Shown here: one piece after another, positions 36,413 through 45,902 of the stretch
Layout: the number at the start of each line of letters is the position of its first letter
Numbering within the stretch: position 1 is the first letter of the stretch
NCBI GenBank assembly: GCA_900314975.1
Contig: OMXI01000002.1
Coordinates: forward strand, 1 to 64,000
DNA from: an uncultured Eubacteriales bacterium
Lineage (GTDB): Bacteria; Bacillota; Clostridia; Oscillospirales; Ruminococcaceae
Direction of reading: 5' to 3'
DNA: 64,000 bases
Made by a program: the position numbers and the translations under genes
The notes under the pieces: generated by a model
Databases searched by the model: none
What the model was told of the DNA's origin: nothing
Seen by the model: the letters and a program-made list of their open reading frames with translations, nothing else

Positions 36413-38518
36413 TCAGTCATCTTTTGATTCAGACGACATTTCTCTCTGATAACCGCAGTCCGGTTTATGACAAATCAGTATGCCGCGCTTACCGCCCTTT
36501 TGGAAGAGCGTCGAGCCACAATTTGGACAAACCTTATCAGTCGGCAGGTCCCAGGTCATAAACTCGCAGTTGGGATTATCCTCGCAGCCGTAGTATTTCT
36601 TACCCTTTTTCGATTTCTTAAGCAGTATCTTCTTGCCGCAGAACGGACATTTTCCGCTCATTTCCTGTACGATTCGCTTGGTGTTGGTACACTCGGGGAA
36701 TCCGGAGCATGCAAGGAACTTTCCGAATCTGCCTATCTTTATAACCATAGGCTTGCCGCACTTTTCGCAAACCTGGTCGGTTTCTTCGCTTGGTACCTTA
36801 ACGCGCTTGCCGTCCATTGCCTTTTCCGCATCGGAAAGCTCGTGGTCAAACTCGCCATAGAAATCCTGAAGAGTCTTTATCCAGCTTTTTTTGCCGTTTT
36901 CAACCTGGTCAAGACTGTTCTCCATGTTAGCCGTAAACTTTACATCAACAATCTTTTTGAAGTGTTCGCTCATAAGCTGATTTGTGACTTCACCCAAAGA
37001 GGTGGGCTTGAGCTGCTTTCCGTCGCGCTCAACATAGTTTCTTGCGAGTATAGTCGAAATTGTCGGAACATATGTCGATGGTCTGCCTATGCCTGTCTCT
37101 TCAAACGCTTTAACGAGCGTAGCTTCGGTATATCTCGGAGGCGGCTGTGTGAAATGCTGGTTGCCCTCAAGCGATTTAACGTTAACGGTATCGCCTTTTT
37201 TCAATGGCGGAAGAATGTTTTTCTTTTCTCCGTCATCGTCGCGGCTCTCCTCATACAGAACTGTAAAGCCGTCAAACTTTACAGAGTAGCCTGTAGCCTT
37301 AAAAATACAGTTATCAGCCGCTATATCTACGGAAACGGTATCCATAAGGCAATTGGCCATCTGTGATGCGATAAATCTTTCCCAGATAAGCTTATAAAGC
37401 TTGTACTGGTCGTTTGTAACACCGCTTGCCTTTACCTCGTCTGGCGTAAGCTCCGGGTGAGTCGGTCTGATAGCTTCGTGGGCATCCTGTGCATTTCCCT
37501 TTGATTTATACACTCTCGCTGTATCGGGAACATAGGAATCTCCGTATTTTGCACGGATAAAGTCGGTCGCAGCCTTTCTTGCTTCATCCGAAACACGCAG
37601 GCTGTCGGTTCTCATATATGTGATAAGACCTGTTTGTCCCATTGACTTTATCTCAACGCCCTCGTAAAGCTCCTGCGCAGTTTTCATTGTTCTTCTGCCC
37701 TGGAATCCGAGTTTTCTTGATGCTTCCTGCTGAAGAGTTGAGGTTGTGAAAGGCGCAGCGGGTGACTTTTTATGAACGCTCTTTTTAACCTTGTCAACTA
37801 CGAATTTGGCTCCGTTCAGTCTTTCAAGTATCTTGTCAGTCTGCTCTTTTGTTTCAAGCTCTATCTTTGCGCCGTCAACAGTGTTGAGCTTTGCAGAGAA
37901 GACCTTTCTGCTGCCAACAGCCGAAAATTTTCCGTCTATTGACCAGTACTCCTGTGAGACAAATGCTCTTATCTCATCTTCCCTGTCGCAAATCATTTTA
38001 ACTGCGACAGACTGTACTCTGCCCGCGGAAAGACCTCTTCTTATCTTTCTCCAAAGAAACGGCGAAAGCTTATATCCCACGATTCTGTCAAGTATTCTTC
38101 TTGCCTGCTGTGCATTGACAAGATTAAGGTCTATAGAACGCGGATGCTCCATACCCGACTTGATTCCGCTCTCGGTTATCTCGTTGAAAGTTACCCTGTT
38201 CTTTTGCGACATATCAAGCCCCAGCAGCTGTGCAAGGTGCCATGATATAGCTTCTCCCTCACGGTCAGGGTCTCCTGCAAGGTAGACGTTATCACACGAC
38301 TTGGCTTTTTTCTTTATTTCCTTGATAAGATTCTCTTTTTCTTTGATATTTACATACATTGGTTCAAAGTTATGCTCTATATCAACAGCGAGCTTTGATT
38401 TTGGCAAGTCGCGCAGATGTCCCATTGATGCGACTACCTCGTAATCCCCACTCAAGTATCTTTTTATTGTTTTTACCTTTGTCGGTGACTCCACTATAAT
38501 AAGATTAGACAATTCCAT
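36413..38518 (-). CDS. topA: DNA topoisomerase I
   Basis: A type IA topoisomerase that relaxes negative supercoils. The 701-residue enzyme has the Toprim domain (LIIVESPTKVKTIKRYL; DPDREGEAISWHL), the catalytic Tyr in GLITYMRTDSLRVS (about 297-310), and three C-terminal four-cysteine zinc fingers (CEKCGKP..., CPFCGKK..., CPNCGST...). It lies between dprA and trmFO, 16-25 nt from each. Confidence 0.98.
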   Translation of the reverse strand: MELSNLIIVESPTKVKTIKRYLSGDYEVVASMGHLRDLPKSKLAVDIEHNFEPMYVNIKEKENLIKEIKKKAKSCDNVYLAGDPDREGEAISWHLAQLLGLDMSQKNRVTFNEITESGIKSGMEHPRSIDLNLVNAQQARRILDRIVGYKLSPFLWRKIRRGLSAGRVQSVAVKMICDREDEIRAFVSQEYWSIDGKFSAVGSRKVFSAKLNTVDGAKIELETKEQTDKILERLNGAKFVVDKVKKSVHKKSPAAPFTTSTLQQEASRKLGFQGRRTMKTAQELYEGVEIKSMGQTGLITYMRTDSLRVSDEARKAATDFIRAKYGDSYVPDTARVYKSKGNAQDAHEAIRPTHPELTPDEVKASGVTNDQYKLYKLIWERFIASQMANCLMDTVSVDIAADNCIFKATGYSVKFDGFTVLYEESRDDDGEKKNILPPLKKGDTVNVKSLEGNQHFTQPPPRYTEATLVKAFEETGIGRPSTYVPTISTILARNYVERDGKQLKPTSLGEVTNQLMSEHFKKIVDVKFTANMENSLDQVENGKKSWIKTLQDFYGEFDHELSDAEKAMDGKRVKVPSEETDQVCEKCGKPMVIKIGRFGKFLACSGFPECTNTKRIVQEMSGKCPFCGKKILLKKSKKGKKYYGCEDNPNCEFMTWDLPTDKVCPNCGSTLFQKGGKRGILICHKPDCGYQREMSSESKDD

Positions 38519-38534
38519 TCTCCGTTCTGTATAT

Positions 38535-39764
38535 TTAGTTTGCTAATTCAAATTGATTGCCGGGAAGACTGTTAACTATTCCCTCAAGCTCAAGCATTGT
38601 CAGTGTAGAAAGCACCACTGAAATATCAAGCCCTGTTTTAACACAGATGGTATCTGCGAGCGCCCTGCCCTCTTCAAGCACCTTACATACAGCACTCTCA
38701 TTCTCGTCAAGCTGGGCATAGTCAACACTATGCTCTTTCTTTTCCGAAGCGTTTTGCTTTTGGGGAGCAGCTTTAGGCTTTGATTCAGCAGTCGACAGAC
38801 GCTGCTTGATTTCATTGTCGGTATAAAACTGCGAATCTTCAACAGGCAGGCTGTAATCGCCGAAATCCTTGGTGAATGCAAAGCTGTCAAAGCCCTCCAG
38901 AGCAAGTCTGCCCACGATATCATCTGCATTGAAAAGCGGGATACAGTCGTTTCGCAGCAAATAGCGCTGACCGAAATAACGCTTATCTGTTATGTCACAC
39001 GGCGGAACAACAAACACAGGCTTTCCCTGCGCTGTGGCGTGTGTGAAATTATCAAGTCCGTGGCTTTCACGGCTTGCTTCTATAAATACAACGCCCTGCG
39101 AAATGCCCACAAGTATCCTGTTGCGAAGCTTGAAAGCATTCTGAAATGCTTTTGTCCCGGGTATATGCTCGGAGATAACAACTCCGTTTTCGCCGATTTT
39201 CTTTTTCAGTTCCATACTGCCCGACGGATAATCATGGTCAAGCGCAGTACCGCACACGGCTACTGTCGGCTTTCCTCTGTCAAGCGACGTAACATTTGCA
39301 ATCTGGTCAATGCCGTTTGCAAAGCCCGAACAAAGCGTGATGTCCTTGTCAAGCATATCATTGCACAGCCATTTTGCAGTTTCGACCGAATACTCCGACG
39401 GCTGTCTTGTGCCTACAACAGCAATAGTGCTTATATGGTTTAAAAAGTCAAGGTTACCGTAGCTGAACAATACAGCAGGCGGGTCGGCGATAGCACCGAG
39501 CCTTTGAGGATAGCCCTCACTTTCGTAACAATATACATTTATGCCGTTAGCGGCGCAGTTATCCAATATCTTTTGAGCATCTGCCTGTGTCACTTTATCG
39601 ACAAGCTGCTTTTCCCTATCGTTAAGACCGTTTACTCTATGCTCCTTTAAAGCACAATAAAACTCGTCCGCGCTGTCATAATCCCTGGAAACAGACCATA
39701 TACGAGGGTTGCCTGTACCAAATATCATTATCAGCATCAGCCATACTATACGCTCGTCCTTCAT
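38535..39764 (-). CDS. dprA: DNA-processing protein DprA
   Basis: Loads RecA on incoming single-stranded DNA in transformation. The 409-residue protein has an N-terminal helical region, the Rossmann core (AVVGTRQPSEYSVETAKWL; SGFANGIDQIANVTSL; AVCGTALDHDYP) and a C-terminal winged helix (about 350-405). The usual SG.A.GID..AH text appears as SGFANGIDQIAN, so the second-position His is changed. The linker at about 310-345 is Lys/Gln-rich. No com genes are in the window. Confidence 0.92.
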   Translation of the reverse strand: MKDERIVWLMLIMIFGTGNPRIWSVSRDYDSADEFYCALKEHRVNGLNDREKQLVDKVTQADAQKILDNCAANGINVYCYESEGYPQRLGAIADPPAVLFSYGNLDFLNHISTIAVVGTRQPSEYSVETAKWLCNDMLDKDITLCSGFANGIDQIANVTSLDRGKPTVAVCGTALDHDYPSGSMELKKKIGENGVVISEHIPGTKAFQNAFKLRNRILVGISQGVVFIEASRESHGLDNFTHATAQGKPVFVVPPCDITDKRYFGQRYLLRNDCIPLFNADDIVGRLALEGFDSFAFTKDFGDYSLPVEDSQFYTDNEIKQRLSTAESKPKAAPQKQNASEKKEHSVDYAQLDENESAVCKVLEEGRALADTICVKTGLDISVVLSTLTMLELEGIVNSLPGNQFELAN

Positions 39765-40597
39765 AAGTTATCACTCCTGCACATTTCCCAAAGTATGATA
39801 GAGCCTGCAGTTGCAACGTTCAGTGAGTTTAAGTTGCCGCGCATTCTGATAGTTATTTTTCCACTGCACAGATTCACGTCATCCTGCGCCATACCGTTGC
39901 CCTCGTTGCCAAGCACAACAGCACATCCGCCGCTGTAATCCGCAGCAGTAACCGAAACTGCGTCCTTATCAATAACCGATGCGTAGACTTTGATGCCTTT
40001 GCTTTTAAGTACACTCACAGTCTGTGCAAAGCTATCGCCGATCATAATATCAAGCCTCAAAGCCGAGCCCATTGCCGAGCGCAGAACCTTTGGATTATAA
40101 AGCTCACAGCAGTCGCTGCACAGTATTACCGCATCAATGCCTACAGCATCTGCTGTTCTCAAAAGAGTTCCCACGTTGCCGGGGTCCTGCAAATCATCGA
40201 GAATAAGATACTTGCCGTTTGGCTTGATTTTATCACTCAAAAGAGAGTTATCAAGCATTTTGGCTATCACAAATATCCCCTGCGGATACTGTGAATCAGA
40301 CATCTTTAAGGCAATTGCTTCATCGACTGTATAAAACTGTTCGTTTTGCGTGAACCAGCTTTGGTCAACATAATCGCTGTACTTTTCAAGTGCTTTTTCG
40401 GTAGCAAAACACGCAGTAATATCAAGCCTGTTTTGCCGCCACATATCAAAGGCGTCCTTGCATAACCTTGCACCTTCAAGCACGAACAGACCCGACTCCC
40501 GTCTTGCTTTTTTACTAGACGAAAGCTTGATAAACTGCTTTATCTTGGGATTGTCCCTGCTTGAAATATGCATGTTATTCGCCGCCTTTTGTTTCAT
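39761..40597 (-). CDS. TrmH/SpoU family rRNA or tRNA methyltransferase
   Basis: A 278-residue SPOUT methyltransferase. An N-terminal substrate-binding domain (about 10-110) is followed by the knotted domain with QDPGNVGTLLRTADAVG (motif 1), VVLGNEGNGM (motif 2) and IRMRGNLNSLNVATAGSI (motif 3). Start chosen at the ATG at 40597 behind AAGGGTG; the ATG at 40573, behind AAGGCGG, is a fair alternative. The frame stays open to 40720, but that would run through the rplT terminator and into rplT. The target nucleotide is unknown. Confidence 0.88.
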   Translation of the reverse strand: MKQKAANNMHISSRDNPKIKQFIKLSSSKKARRESGLFVLEGARLCKDAFDMWRQNRLDITACFATEKALEKYSDYVDQSWFTQNEQFYTVDEAIALKMSDSQYPQGIFVIAKMLDNSLLSDKIKPNGKYLILDDLQDPGNVGTLLRTADAVGIDAVILCSDCCELYNPKVLRSAMGSALRLDIMIGDSFAQTVSVLKSKGIKVYASVIDKDAVSVTAADYSGGCAVVLGNEGNGMAQDDVNLCSGKITIRMRGNLNSLNVATAGSIILWEMCRSDNL

Positions 40598-40611
40598 TTT
40601 TGCACCCTTAA

Positions 40612-40650
40612 TATATAACAAAACACGCATATCCGTTAAAACATGCGTGT
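40612..40650 (-). terminator. Terminator after rplT
   Basis: On the minus strand ACACGCAT (40650-40643) pairs with ATGCGTGT (40630-40623) around a 12-nt loop, followed by TTTGTTATAT. It is probably partial, since the methyltransferase gene starts 15 nt further on with no clear promoter of its own. Confidence 0.65.
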
Positions 40651-40658
40651 CAGTTTTC

Positions 40659-41012
40659 TTAAAGTGCAGCCTTTGCCTTCTCAACAATAGCAGTAAAGCC
40701 TGCAGGGTCATTGATAGCAATCTCAGAAAGCATTTTTCTGTTCAGATTGATATCTGCCTTCTTCAAACCATTCATCAGTGTTGAATAGTTCATACCGTTG
40801 AACTTTGCAGCAGCAGAGATTCTTGTGATCCACAATTTTCTGAAATCTCTCTTCTTTGCCTTTCTTCCGATATATGCATACTGTCCTGACTTCATTACGG
40901 CTTCTTTAGCCATCTTGAAGTGCTTGCTCTTTGCGCCGAAATAGCCCTTAGCAAGCTTGAGAGTCTTGTTTCTTCTCTTACGAGTCATCATTGCGCCCTT
41001 AACACGAGCCAT
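40659..41012 (-). CDS. rplT: 50S ribosomal protein L20
   Basis: 117 residues. N-terminal [22 protein letters not shown] (residues 2-23, MARVKG...) and [13 protein letters not shown] are typical. L20 initiates 50S assembly and acts as repressor of this operon through the infC leader in Firmicutes. It is 49 nt after rpmI. Confidence 0.98.
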   Translation of the reverse strand: MARVKGAMMTRKRRNKTLKLAKGYFGAKSKHFKMAKEAVMKSGQYAYIGRKAKKRDFRKLWITRISAAAKFNGMNYSTLMNGLKKADINLNRKMLSEIAINDPAGFTAIVEKAKAAL

Positions 41013-41061
41013 AGTTATTACCTCCTGATATTTTGATAGTTTGTTTCCCTACAACTCGTTA

Positions 41062-41259
41062 TTACTTGTAAGGTACGAGAATTTTGATGTTAGCCAGATT
41101 TGACTTGTCTGCAACTGCAGCACCGCGAAGAATTCTCTTGCGCTTGTGGTCTTTCTGTGTAAGTCTGTGTCTCTTATTTACATGCTGGAACTTAACCTTA
41201 CCGCTGCCTGTAACCTTGAAACGCTTTTTTGCACCTGAATGTGTTTTGATCTTTGGCAT
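41062..41259 (-). CDS. rpmI: 50S ribosomal protein L35
   Basis: 65 residues with the standard PKIKTHSGAKKRFKVTGSGKV N-terminus (residues 2-22 in part) and a C-terminal KILVPY. Middle gene of the infC-rpmI-rplT operon. Confidence 0.98.
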   Translation of the reverse strand: MPKIKTHSGAKKRFKVTGSGKVKFQHVNKRHRLTQKDHKRKRILRGAAVADKSNLANIKILVPYK

Positions 41260-41285
41260 TTTAATTTATCCTCCCTTAATATGAT

Positions 41286-41804
41286 TTACTTTGAAGCTTT
41301 CGGAGAAACGAACATCACAAGGCTTCGCCCCTCCATTTTAGATGGCTTGTCAACAACACCGACTTCAGAAATTGCTTCCTTAAACTTTGCAAGCAGTTCT
41401 TCACCGAACTGAGGGTGAGCAACTGTACGCTTTCTGAATCTTACGGATACCTTAAGCTTATCTCCGCCGTTAAGAAATTTGACAGCTTGATTTACCTTGG
41501 TATTGAAGTCGTGAGTATCGATAGTCGAGGACATTCTTATCTCCTTAATATCGATAATCTTCTGATTCTTCTTTGCTTCCTTCTCACGCTTTGTCTGCTC
41601 AAAACAGAATTTACCGTAGTCCATAATTCTGCACACAGGCGGCTGAGCCTGCGGAGCGATTTTTACCAGGTCAAGATCCTGCTGGAACGCAAGGTTAAGA
41701 GCCTCGCTTGCACTTACTATACCAAGCTGACTGCCGTCAACGCCTATCAAACGGACTTCCTTGTCCTTGATATCTTCGTTGATCTGATGTTCCCTGTTGC
41801 TAAT
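41286..41804 (-). CDS. infC: Translation initiation factor IF-3
   Basis: Keeps 30S free of 50S and proof-reads start codons. The frame has no ATG, GTG or TTG that gives a normal N-terminus. GGAGGT at 41812-41817 is followed, 8 nt on, by ATT (41802-41804), and reading from this ATT gives (M)SNREHQINEDIKDKEVRLIG, the usual IF-3 start, and a 172-residue protein. IF-3 genes are known for AUU starts that IF-3 itself discriminates against. N-domain about 1-85, linker, C-domain with KVSVRFRKR. The longer frame from 41864 includes leader sequence and is rejected. Confidence 0.95.
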   Translation of the reverse strand: MSNREHQINEDIKDKEVRLIGVDGSQLGIVSASEALNLAFQQDLDLVKIAPQAQPPVCRIMDYGKFCFEQTKREKEAKKNQKIIDIKEIRMSSTIDTHDFNTKVNQAVKFLNGGDKLKVSVRFRKRTVAHPQFGEELLAKFKEAISEVGVVDKPSKMEGRSLVMFVSPKASK

Positions 41805-41817
41805 GACACAGCACCTC
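41802..41817 (-). promoter_or_regulatory. infC ribosome-binding site and AUU start
   Basis: GGAGGT, 8-nt spacer GCTGTGTC, then ATT. This site decides the infC start and implies autogenous translational control by IF-3. Confidence 0.88.
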
Positions 41818-41826
41818 CAAAAAATA

Positions 41827-41947
41827 AAATGAAAAACGGGCACAGACATAATCCGTACCCGCATAATTACATACTTAAAACGTAATCAGATGTTGACCTT
41901 TTTGCATTAGCTGAAGGCGAGAACGGATCAGGTTCTGCTTTGTTTAC
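41827..41947 (-). promoter_or_regulatory. L20-type leader with attenuator of infC-rpmI-rplT
   Basis: About 120 nt of leader follow the promoter. Near its end CGGGTACGGA (41861-41852) pairs with TCTGTGCCCG (41846-41837), ten pairs with two G-U, followed by TTTTTCATTTT. This is an intrinsic terminator before the infC ribosome-binding site. Upstream, TCAGGT/ACCTGA and AGAAC/GTTCT are mutually exclusive stems. Position and design match the L20-controlled leaders of Firmicutes; the L20 contact sites themselves I cannot verify. Confidence 0.75.
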
Positions 41948-41953
41948 CTGAAC

Positions 41954-41982
41954 ATTATACTATAATTCACCCTCTTTGTCAA
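41954..41982 (-). promoter_or_regulatory. infC operon promoter
   Basis: Perfect consensus on the minus strand: TTGACA (41977-41982), 17-nt spacer, TATAAT (41954-41959). Confidence 0.92.
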
Positions 41983-42011
41983 GCAGTTAACACTTTTTTT
42001 ACATTTAAAGC

Positions 42012-45000
42012 TTAAAACACAAATTCTTTGCCTAATCCAAGCATGAACGAATAGATGTAACAGCTCTTTATTTTTGCTTTAGAAATAGTACCGTCGGCAT
42101 TTTCCTCGCCAAGCACTATCTCCAGCGCCGCTTTGTAAAATTCAAGCTGGGTGCCGTACTTATCCATATCATCAGGCGTTTTGAATCTGTCGGTTTTATA
42201 GTCAACTATGACAAACCCATCACTTTCCTTGAAAACACAGTCGGCAATACCCTGTATCATACCGTCGTCGCCCATAAGTTTTTTATGCTCATCATTCACG
42301 CAAATATCCTTCATTGCGACCATAAATTTCTTTTCGCGCATGATCGTTTCGGCATTTTTCATTCGGCTGTAGAAATCCGACGCAAAGAATTCTTTGAGCC
42401 TGTCAACGTAGACACCGCTTGCCTCTTTGGGTGTAAAGTACCCTTGGCTTACAAGCCTTTCAAGCTCTGATTTTACGCTTATTTCCGCTAAAGAATAGTC
42501 GGCTGTTTCCATAAACTTGTGAGTAAAAGTACCTTTCTCCGCAGGTGTAAGCTTGGATTTGTTTTCGTCAAGTTTTGGAAGGCTCGGGAAAAACTCGGGG
42601 TCAAATACTGCGGAATCAGATTTTTCATCACTCTTTTGCTGCGCTTCAGCCTTTTCTTTTTCATCTCTTACTATTTCGGTAACAGTGAGCTTTGCAGGCT
42701 TCATAGCATTTTCCAGAACTTCAGTCTGCCTTTGGGATTCTTTTTTATAAATTTCAGCAAGCTTTGAAACAAGCTCGGGGTCAAATACCTTTGGTGCAGC
42801 CTTTGTTTCAGTTTCAGCTGACACAGGCTCGTCAACAAGGCGGACAATTTCTGCGTTGAGTAGTGGCTTTGTCGGCGCGCAAAGAATATCATCGAGCGTT
42901 TCCTTATCAACGAGAGCTTTTGCTTTCTTTTCATCACTGTCATTACGAAGCCAATCGGAAAAATCCTTTCCGAGCCTTGCAAATGAAAACGCACACATCA
43001 GCCACTCAAGCATATTTGAGCAAGATGCAATATGCTCTTCAAGCTCTTCCCTGCAGGTACATCTGTCGGCTTTCACAAGAGCATTTTCAAGGTTTAGCTT
43101 ACCCGTTGAAACTTTAGTTTTGCCGCTGACATCGGGAGAAATCGATATGAACAGTTTTTCCTGCGCACGTGTGCAGGCAACATACAAAAGCCTTAGCTTT
43201 TCGCTTTTCTCTTCAAGCACGTTAAGCTTTTTATATTTGCGGTGAACGATGTTTTCCTTGACCATATGATGCTTAATGTCCTGCGTATCAAAGGAGAACA
43301 CGTTTTTGTCGTTATCGTCCTGGGTCACCTTATAATGCAGATATATGCCGTCACCGCCGAAATTGTTATTTTTGCGCGCAAGGTCGCAGAGGAAAACATA
43401 TGGGAACTCCAGTCCCTTTGAACCGTGAAATGTCATTACATTTACACAGTCACCCGAAGATGTTGTTATACCAGCCTGTTTAAATGCGCTGTCGTTGTCA
43501 TAGACAGAATCAATGTAGTGCAGAAAGCCTGATACGCCTTCATTTCCGGAGTTTTCATACTCCTTGGCATATTGCAGGAACAGCAAAAGATTGGCTCTTT
43601 TTTTACTGCTGTCAAGATAAATCGACGTAAGGCTTAACAACTCGGTAGTGTCAAAAATGTAGCGTATAAGCCTTTCAAGATTGGTACTCATCGCCATATT
43701 TTTAAAGCTTTCAAGCGCCTGGTAAACGCCCGAACATTTCTCCCGCAGCTCGTCATCATCTTCAAAAACGCGATCATATTCAAAGTCCGGAGTATTGAGG
43801 TCAATGTGGGTAAAATGCGCAAACGAAACTACATTATAAACGCTCTTCAGATAATCGCTGTCTTTGCTTTTGCGCTTTTCCTGTATTTTCATCATATCGT
43901 TAGCAGAAAAAGCAAATACGGGTGACATAAGCATTGACACCATTGCGATATTGTTATGCGGATTGTCTATCACGCGCAGTATATTGAGTGCAAGGGTTAT
44001 CTCACTTGCTTTGAGGTAACCCACGCTTTCCTGTGAGAAGGCTGACAAGCCTACCGACTTTAACGCCTTTACCATCTTGGAAACGCCGTCGTTTGTCGGC
44101 AAAAGCACGCAGATATCCTTTTGTTTGCACGGGCGCATTGCTTTCAGCTTGCTGTCATAAACCTTATTCTCGTCAGAGTGCACAATCAGCTTCTTAATCC
44201 TTTGTGCAACAACGACCATTTCCTCGTCCTGTTCGGTGAGGTCATAATCATCGTGCCTGTCAACAAGCATAAGCTCAACACAGTTTTCGGATTTTTCATC
44301 TTCGGGATAGTATTTTGCACCGAATTTGAGCCTCTGCTTTTCGTCGTAGTCTACTCCGCCGATGCTTTCATACATAATTCCGGAGAAAACGAAATTAGCA
44401 AAGTCAATTATACCGTTTCTGCTTCTGTAATTCTCCTGCAGGTCGATCGAGCAAAGGTCATCAAAACCTTTATTGGCATCTGCAACAGTTTTGCTGAAAA
44501 GCTCCGGGTTTGTCTGCCTAAATCTATAGATAGCCTGCTTGATATCGCCGACCACAAAGGCATTTGCGCCCATATGGTCAAGGGAATCAGAGTCGGAAAG
44601 TGCACGGAATATAAGCTCCTGAAGATTGTTAACGTCCTGGAACTCGTCAATTGTTATCAGCTTATACACACCACTTTTGCGTATATCCTCACAAAGCGGT
44701 GTGCGAACAAACTCGCCGTCTTTCATTTCAACGAGAAGGTCTTTGGTCATCATCTCAACATCAGAAAAGTCGACAGCATTACGCTCAAGCTTTTCCTCGT
44801 GCGCAAGCTCTTCTGTTCTTTTTACAACGCTGTACAGCTTGTCAAAAGCACTTGCGGTAGCCTTCAGATTTGTTCTTGCGCGGTCTTTTGTCAGCAAGCC
44901 CGTCGTTTTAAGATCGGCAAGCTTTGAATTGATAGCCTTGTATGTATCGACAGCTTCACGGCACATATCTTTAAGCTGTGAACGCTCGCCGATCTCCATG

Positions 45001-45902
45001 CTGTTAATATCCTTATTTGTCTTGAAAGAAAGAACTTTTATACTCTGCGAAAGAGCCTCAAAATATGCATCAGTATCCATTGCGTCAAAAGACTTTTCAA
45101 GGCTTGTGAGTTTTGCATCAAATTGAGTGCAGACAGTTGCAAGGGATTCTTTGAACCTAGGTATCTGGCTGTAAACCGAGAGCTTTTGCATAAGAACCAG
45201 CAGTGCATTCAGCTTTTGCCTTGCGTACGAGAAAGCATCGGTAAATGACGTGTAATATTCGTTCAGTTCTTCTTCAATACACTCGGGGTCGGTATAACAC
45301 TTTGCCGCCTGCTCAAGCCACTGCTCACGAAAAGGAATTGTGCGGATAAACTTATAAAGCTGTCTTGCTGTTTTTTCAAGCATACTGAAAGTATTCGTCA
45401 GTTCACGATACGACTGCATATCCTTTGCACAAAGTTCTTCCAAAGCAGCTGTGTAGGCTTTTTGATAAATCATAAGCTCTGTTGCTTCATCAAGGATCTT
45501 TAAGCCGCTTTGAAACTCAAAATAGGCTAAATTATCCTTTACAAATTCAAGGCAGAAAGAGTTTATGGTAGATACCTTTGCAAATTGCAGATTACTCTTT
45601 TGTTCAAGCAGCCACTTGCTTTTCTCTGACTGCCTCATTTCAGCAGATGAAAAACACTTGTTAATTTCTTTATCAACGGCGCTGTTGAGCTTAACTCTCA
45701 TACTCGCGGCAGCCCTTGTGGTAAACGTTACAGCAAGCAGATTCTGCGCAGGTATCTTGTTGTTTTCATCAAGCAAAAGGCGTGAAAGCCTCTCTATCAT
45801 AACTGTTGTCTTGCCGCTTCCTGCCGCAGCTGATACAACTATGCCCGTTCCGTCCTTTTCTATGGCTTCAAGCTGTTTTTTGTTCCAGTTGATTTCGCTC
45901 AC
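42012..45902 (-). CDS. addA: ATP-dependent helicase/nuclease subunit A
   Basis: The UvrD-type helicase and nuclease subunit of AddAB, which resects double-strand breaks for recombination. The 1296-residue protein has Walker A SAAAGSGKTTVMIERL (about 24-39), motif II TIDEFQDVNNLQ, motif III region GDIKQAIYRFR, motif VI LLYVACTRAQEKL, and the C-terminal nuclease motif VIVDYKTDR. A charged, Lys/Glu/Gln-rich linker (about 1010-1100) separates helicase and nuclease. The start overlaps addB by 4 nt. Confidence 0.96.
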   Translation of the reverse strand: MSEINWNKKQLEAIEKDGTGIVVSAAAGSGKTTVMIERLSRLLLDENNKIPAQNLLAVTFTTRAAASMRVKLNSAVDKEINKCFSSAEMRQSEKSKWLLEQKSNLQFAKVSTINSFCLEFVKDNLAYFEFQSGLKILDEATELMIYQKAYTAALEELCAKDMQSYRELTNTFSMLEKTARQLYKFIRTIPFREQWLEQAAKCYTDPECIEEELNEYYTSFTDAFSYARQKLNALLVLMQKLSVYSQIPRFKESLATVCTQFDAKLTSLEKSFDAMDTDAYFEALSQSIKVLSFKTNKDINSMEIGERSQLKDMCREAVDTYKAINSKLADLKTTGLLTKDRARTNLKATASAFDKLYSVVKRTEELAHEEKLERNAVDFSDVEMMTKDLLVEMKDGEFVRTPLCEDIRKSGVYKLITIDEFQDVNNLQELIFRALSDSDSLDHMGANAFVVGDIKQAIYRFRQTNPELFSKTVADANKGFDDLCSIDLQENYRSRNGIIDFANFVFSGIMYESIGGVDYDEKQRLKFGAKYYPEDEKSENCVELMLVDRHDDYDLTEQDEEMVVVAQRIKKLIVHSDENKVYDSKLKAMRPCKQKDICVLLPTNDGVSKMVKALKSVGLSAFSQESVGYLKASEITLALNILRVIDNPHNNIAMVSMLMSPVFAFSANDMMKIQEKRKSKDSDYLKSVYNVVSFAHFTHIDLNTPDFEYDRVFEDDDELREKCSGVYQALESFKNMAMSTNLERLIRYIFDTTELLSLTSIYLDSSKKRANLLLFLQYAKEYENSGNEGVSGFLHYIDSVYDNDSAFKQAGITTSSGDCVNVMTFHGSKGLEFPYVFLCDLARKNNNFGGDGIYLHYKVTQDDNDKNVFSFDTQDIKHHMVKENIVHRKYKKLNVLEEKSEKLRLLYVACTRAQEKLFISISPDVSGKTKVSTGKLNLENALVKADRCTCREELEEHIASCSNMLEWLMCAFSFARLGKDFSDWLRNDSDEKKAKALVDKETLDDILCAPTKPLLNAEIVRLVDEPVSAETETKAAPKVFDPELVSKLAEIYKKESQRQTEVLENAMKPAKLTVTEIVRDEKEKAEAQQKSDEKSDSAVFDPEFFPSLPKLDENKSKLTPAEKGTFTHKFMETADYSLAEISVKSELERLVSQGYFTPKEASGVYVDRLKEFFASDFYSRMKNAETIMREKKFMVAMKDICVNDEHKKLMGDDGMIQGIADCVFKESDGFVIVDYKTDRFKTPDDMDKYGTQLEFYKAALEIVLGEENADGTISKAKIKSCYIYSFMLGLGKEFVF

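Noticed and set aside
36467..37366. Long plus-strand open frame of 299 codons opposite topA.
   Set aside because: It lies wholly antisense to a well-conserved gene, has no start signal, and its translation (Leu/Phe/Val/Ala/Cys-rich) is typical of a shadow frame.
41895..41945. Minus-strand GAACCTGATCC in the infC leader resembles the 3' core of a TPP riboswitch.
   Set aside because: The required upstream CTGAGA block and P2 stem are missing, and the downstream genes are infC-rpmI-rplT, which are not thiamine genes. The region fits an L20-type leader.
44121..44927. Plus-strand open frame of 268 codons opposite addA.
   Set aside because: Antisense to a conserved helicase region, with no ribosome-binding site and no recognisable domain.
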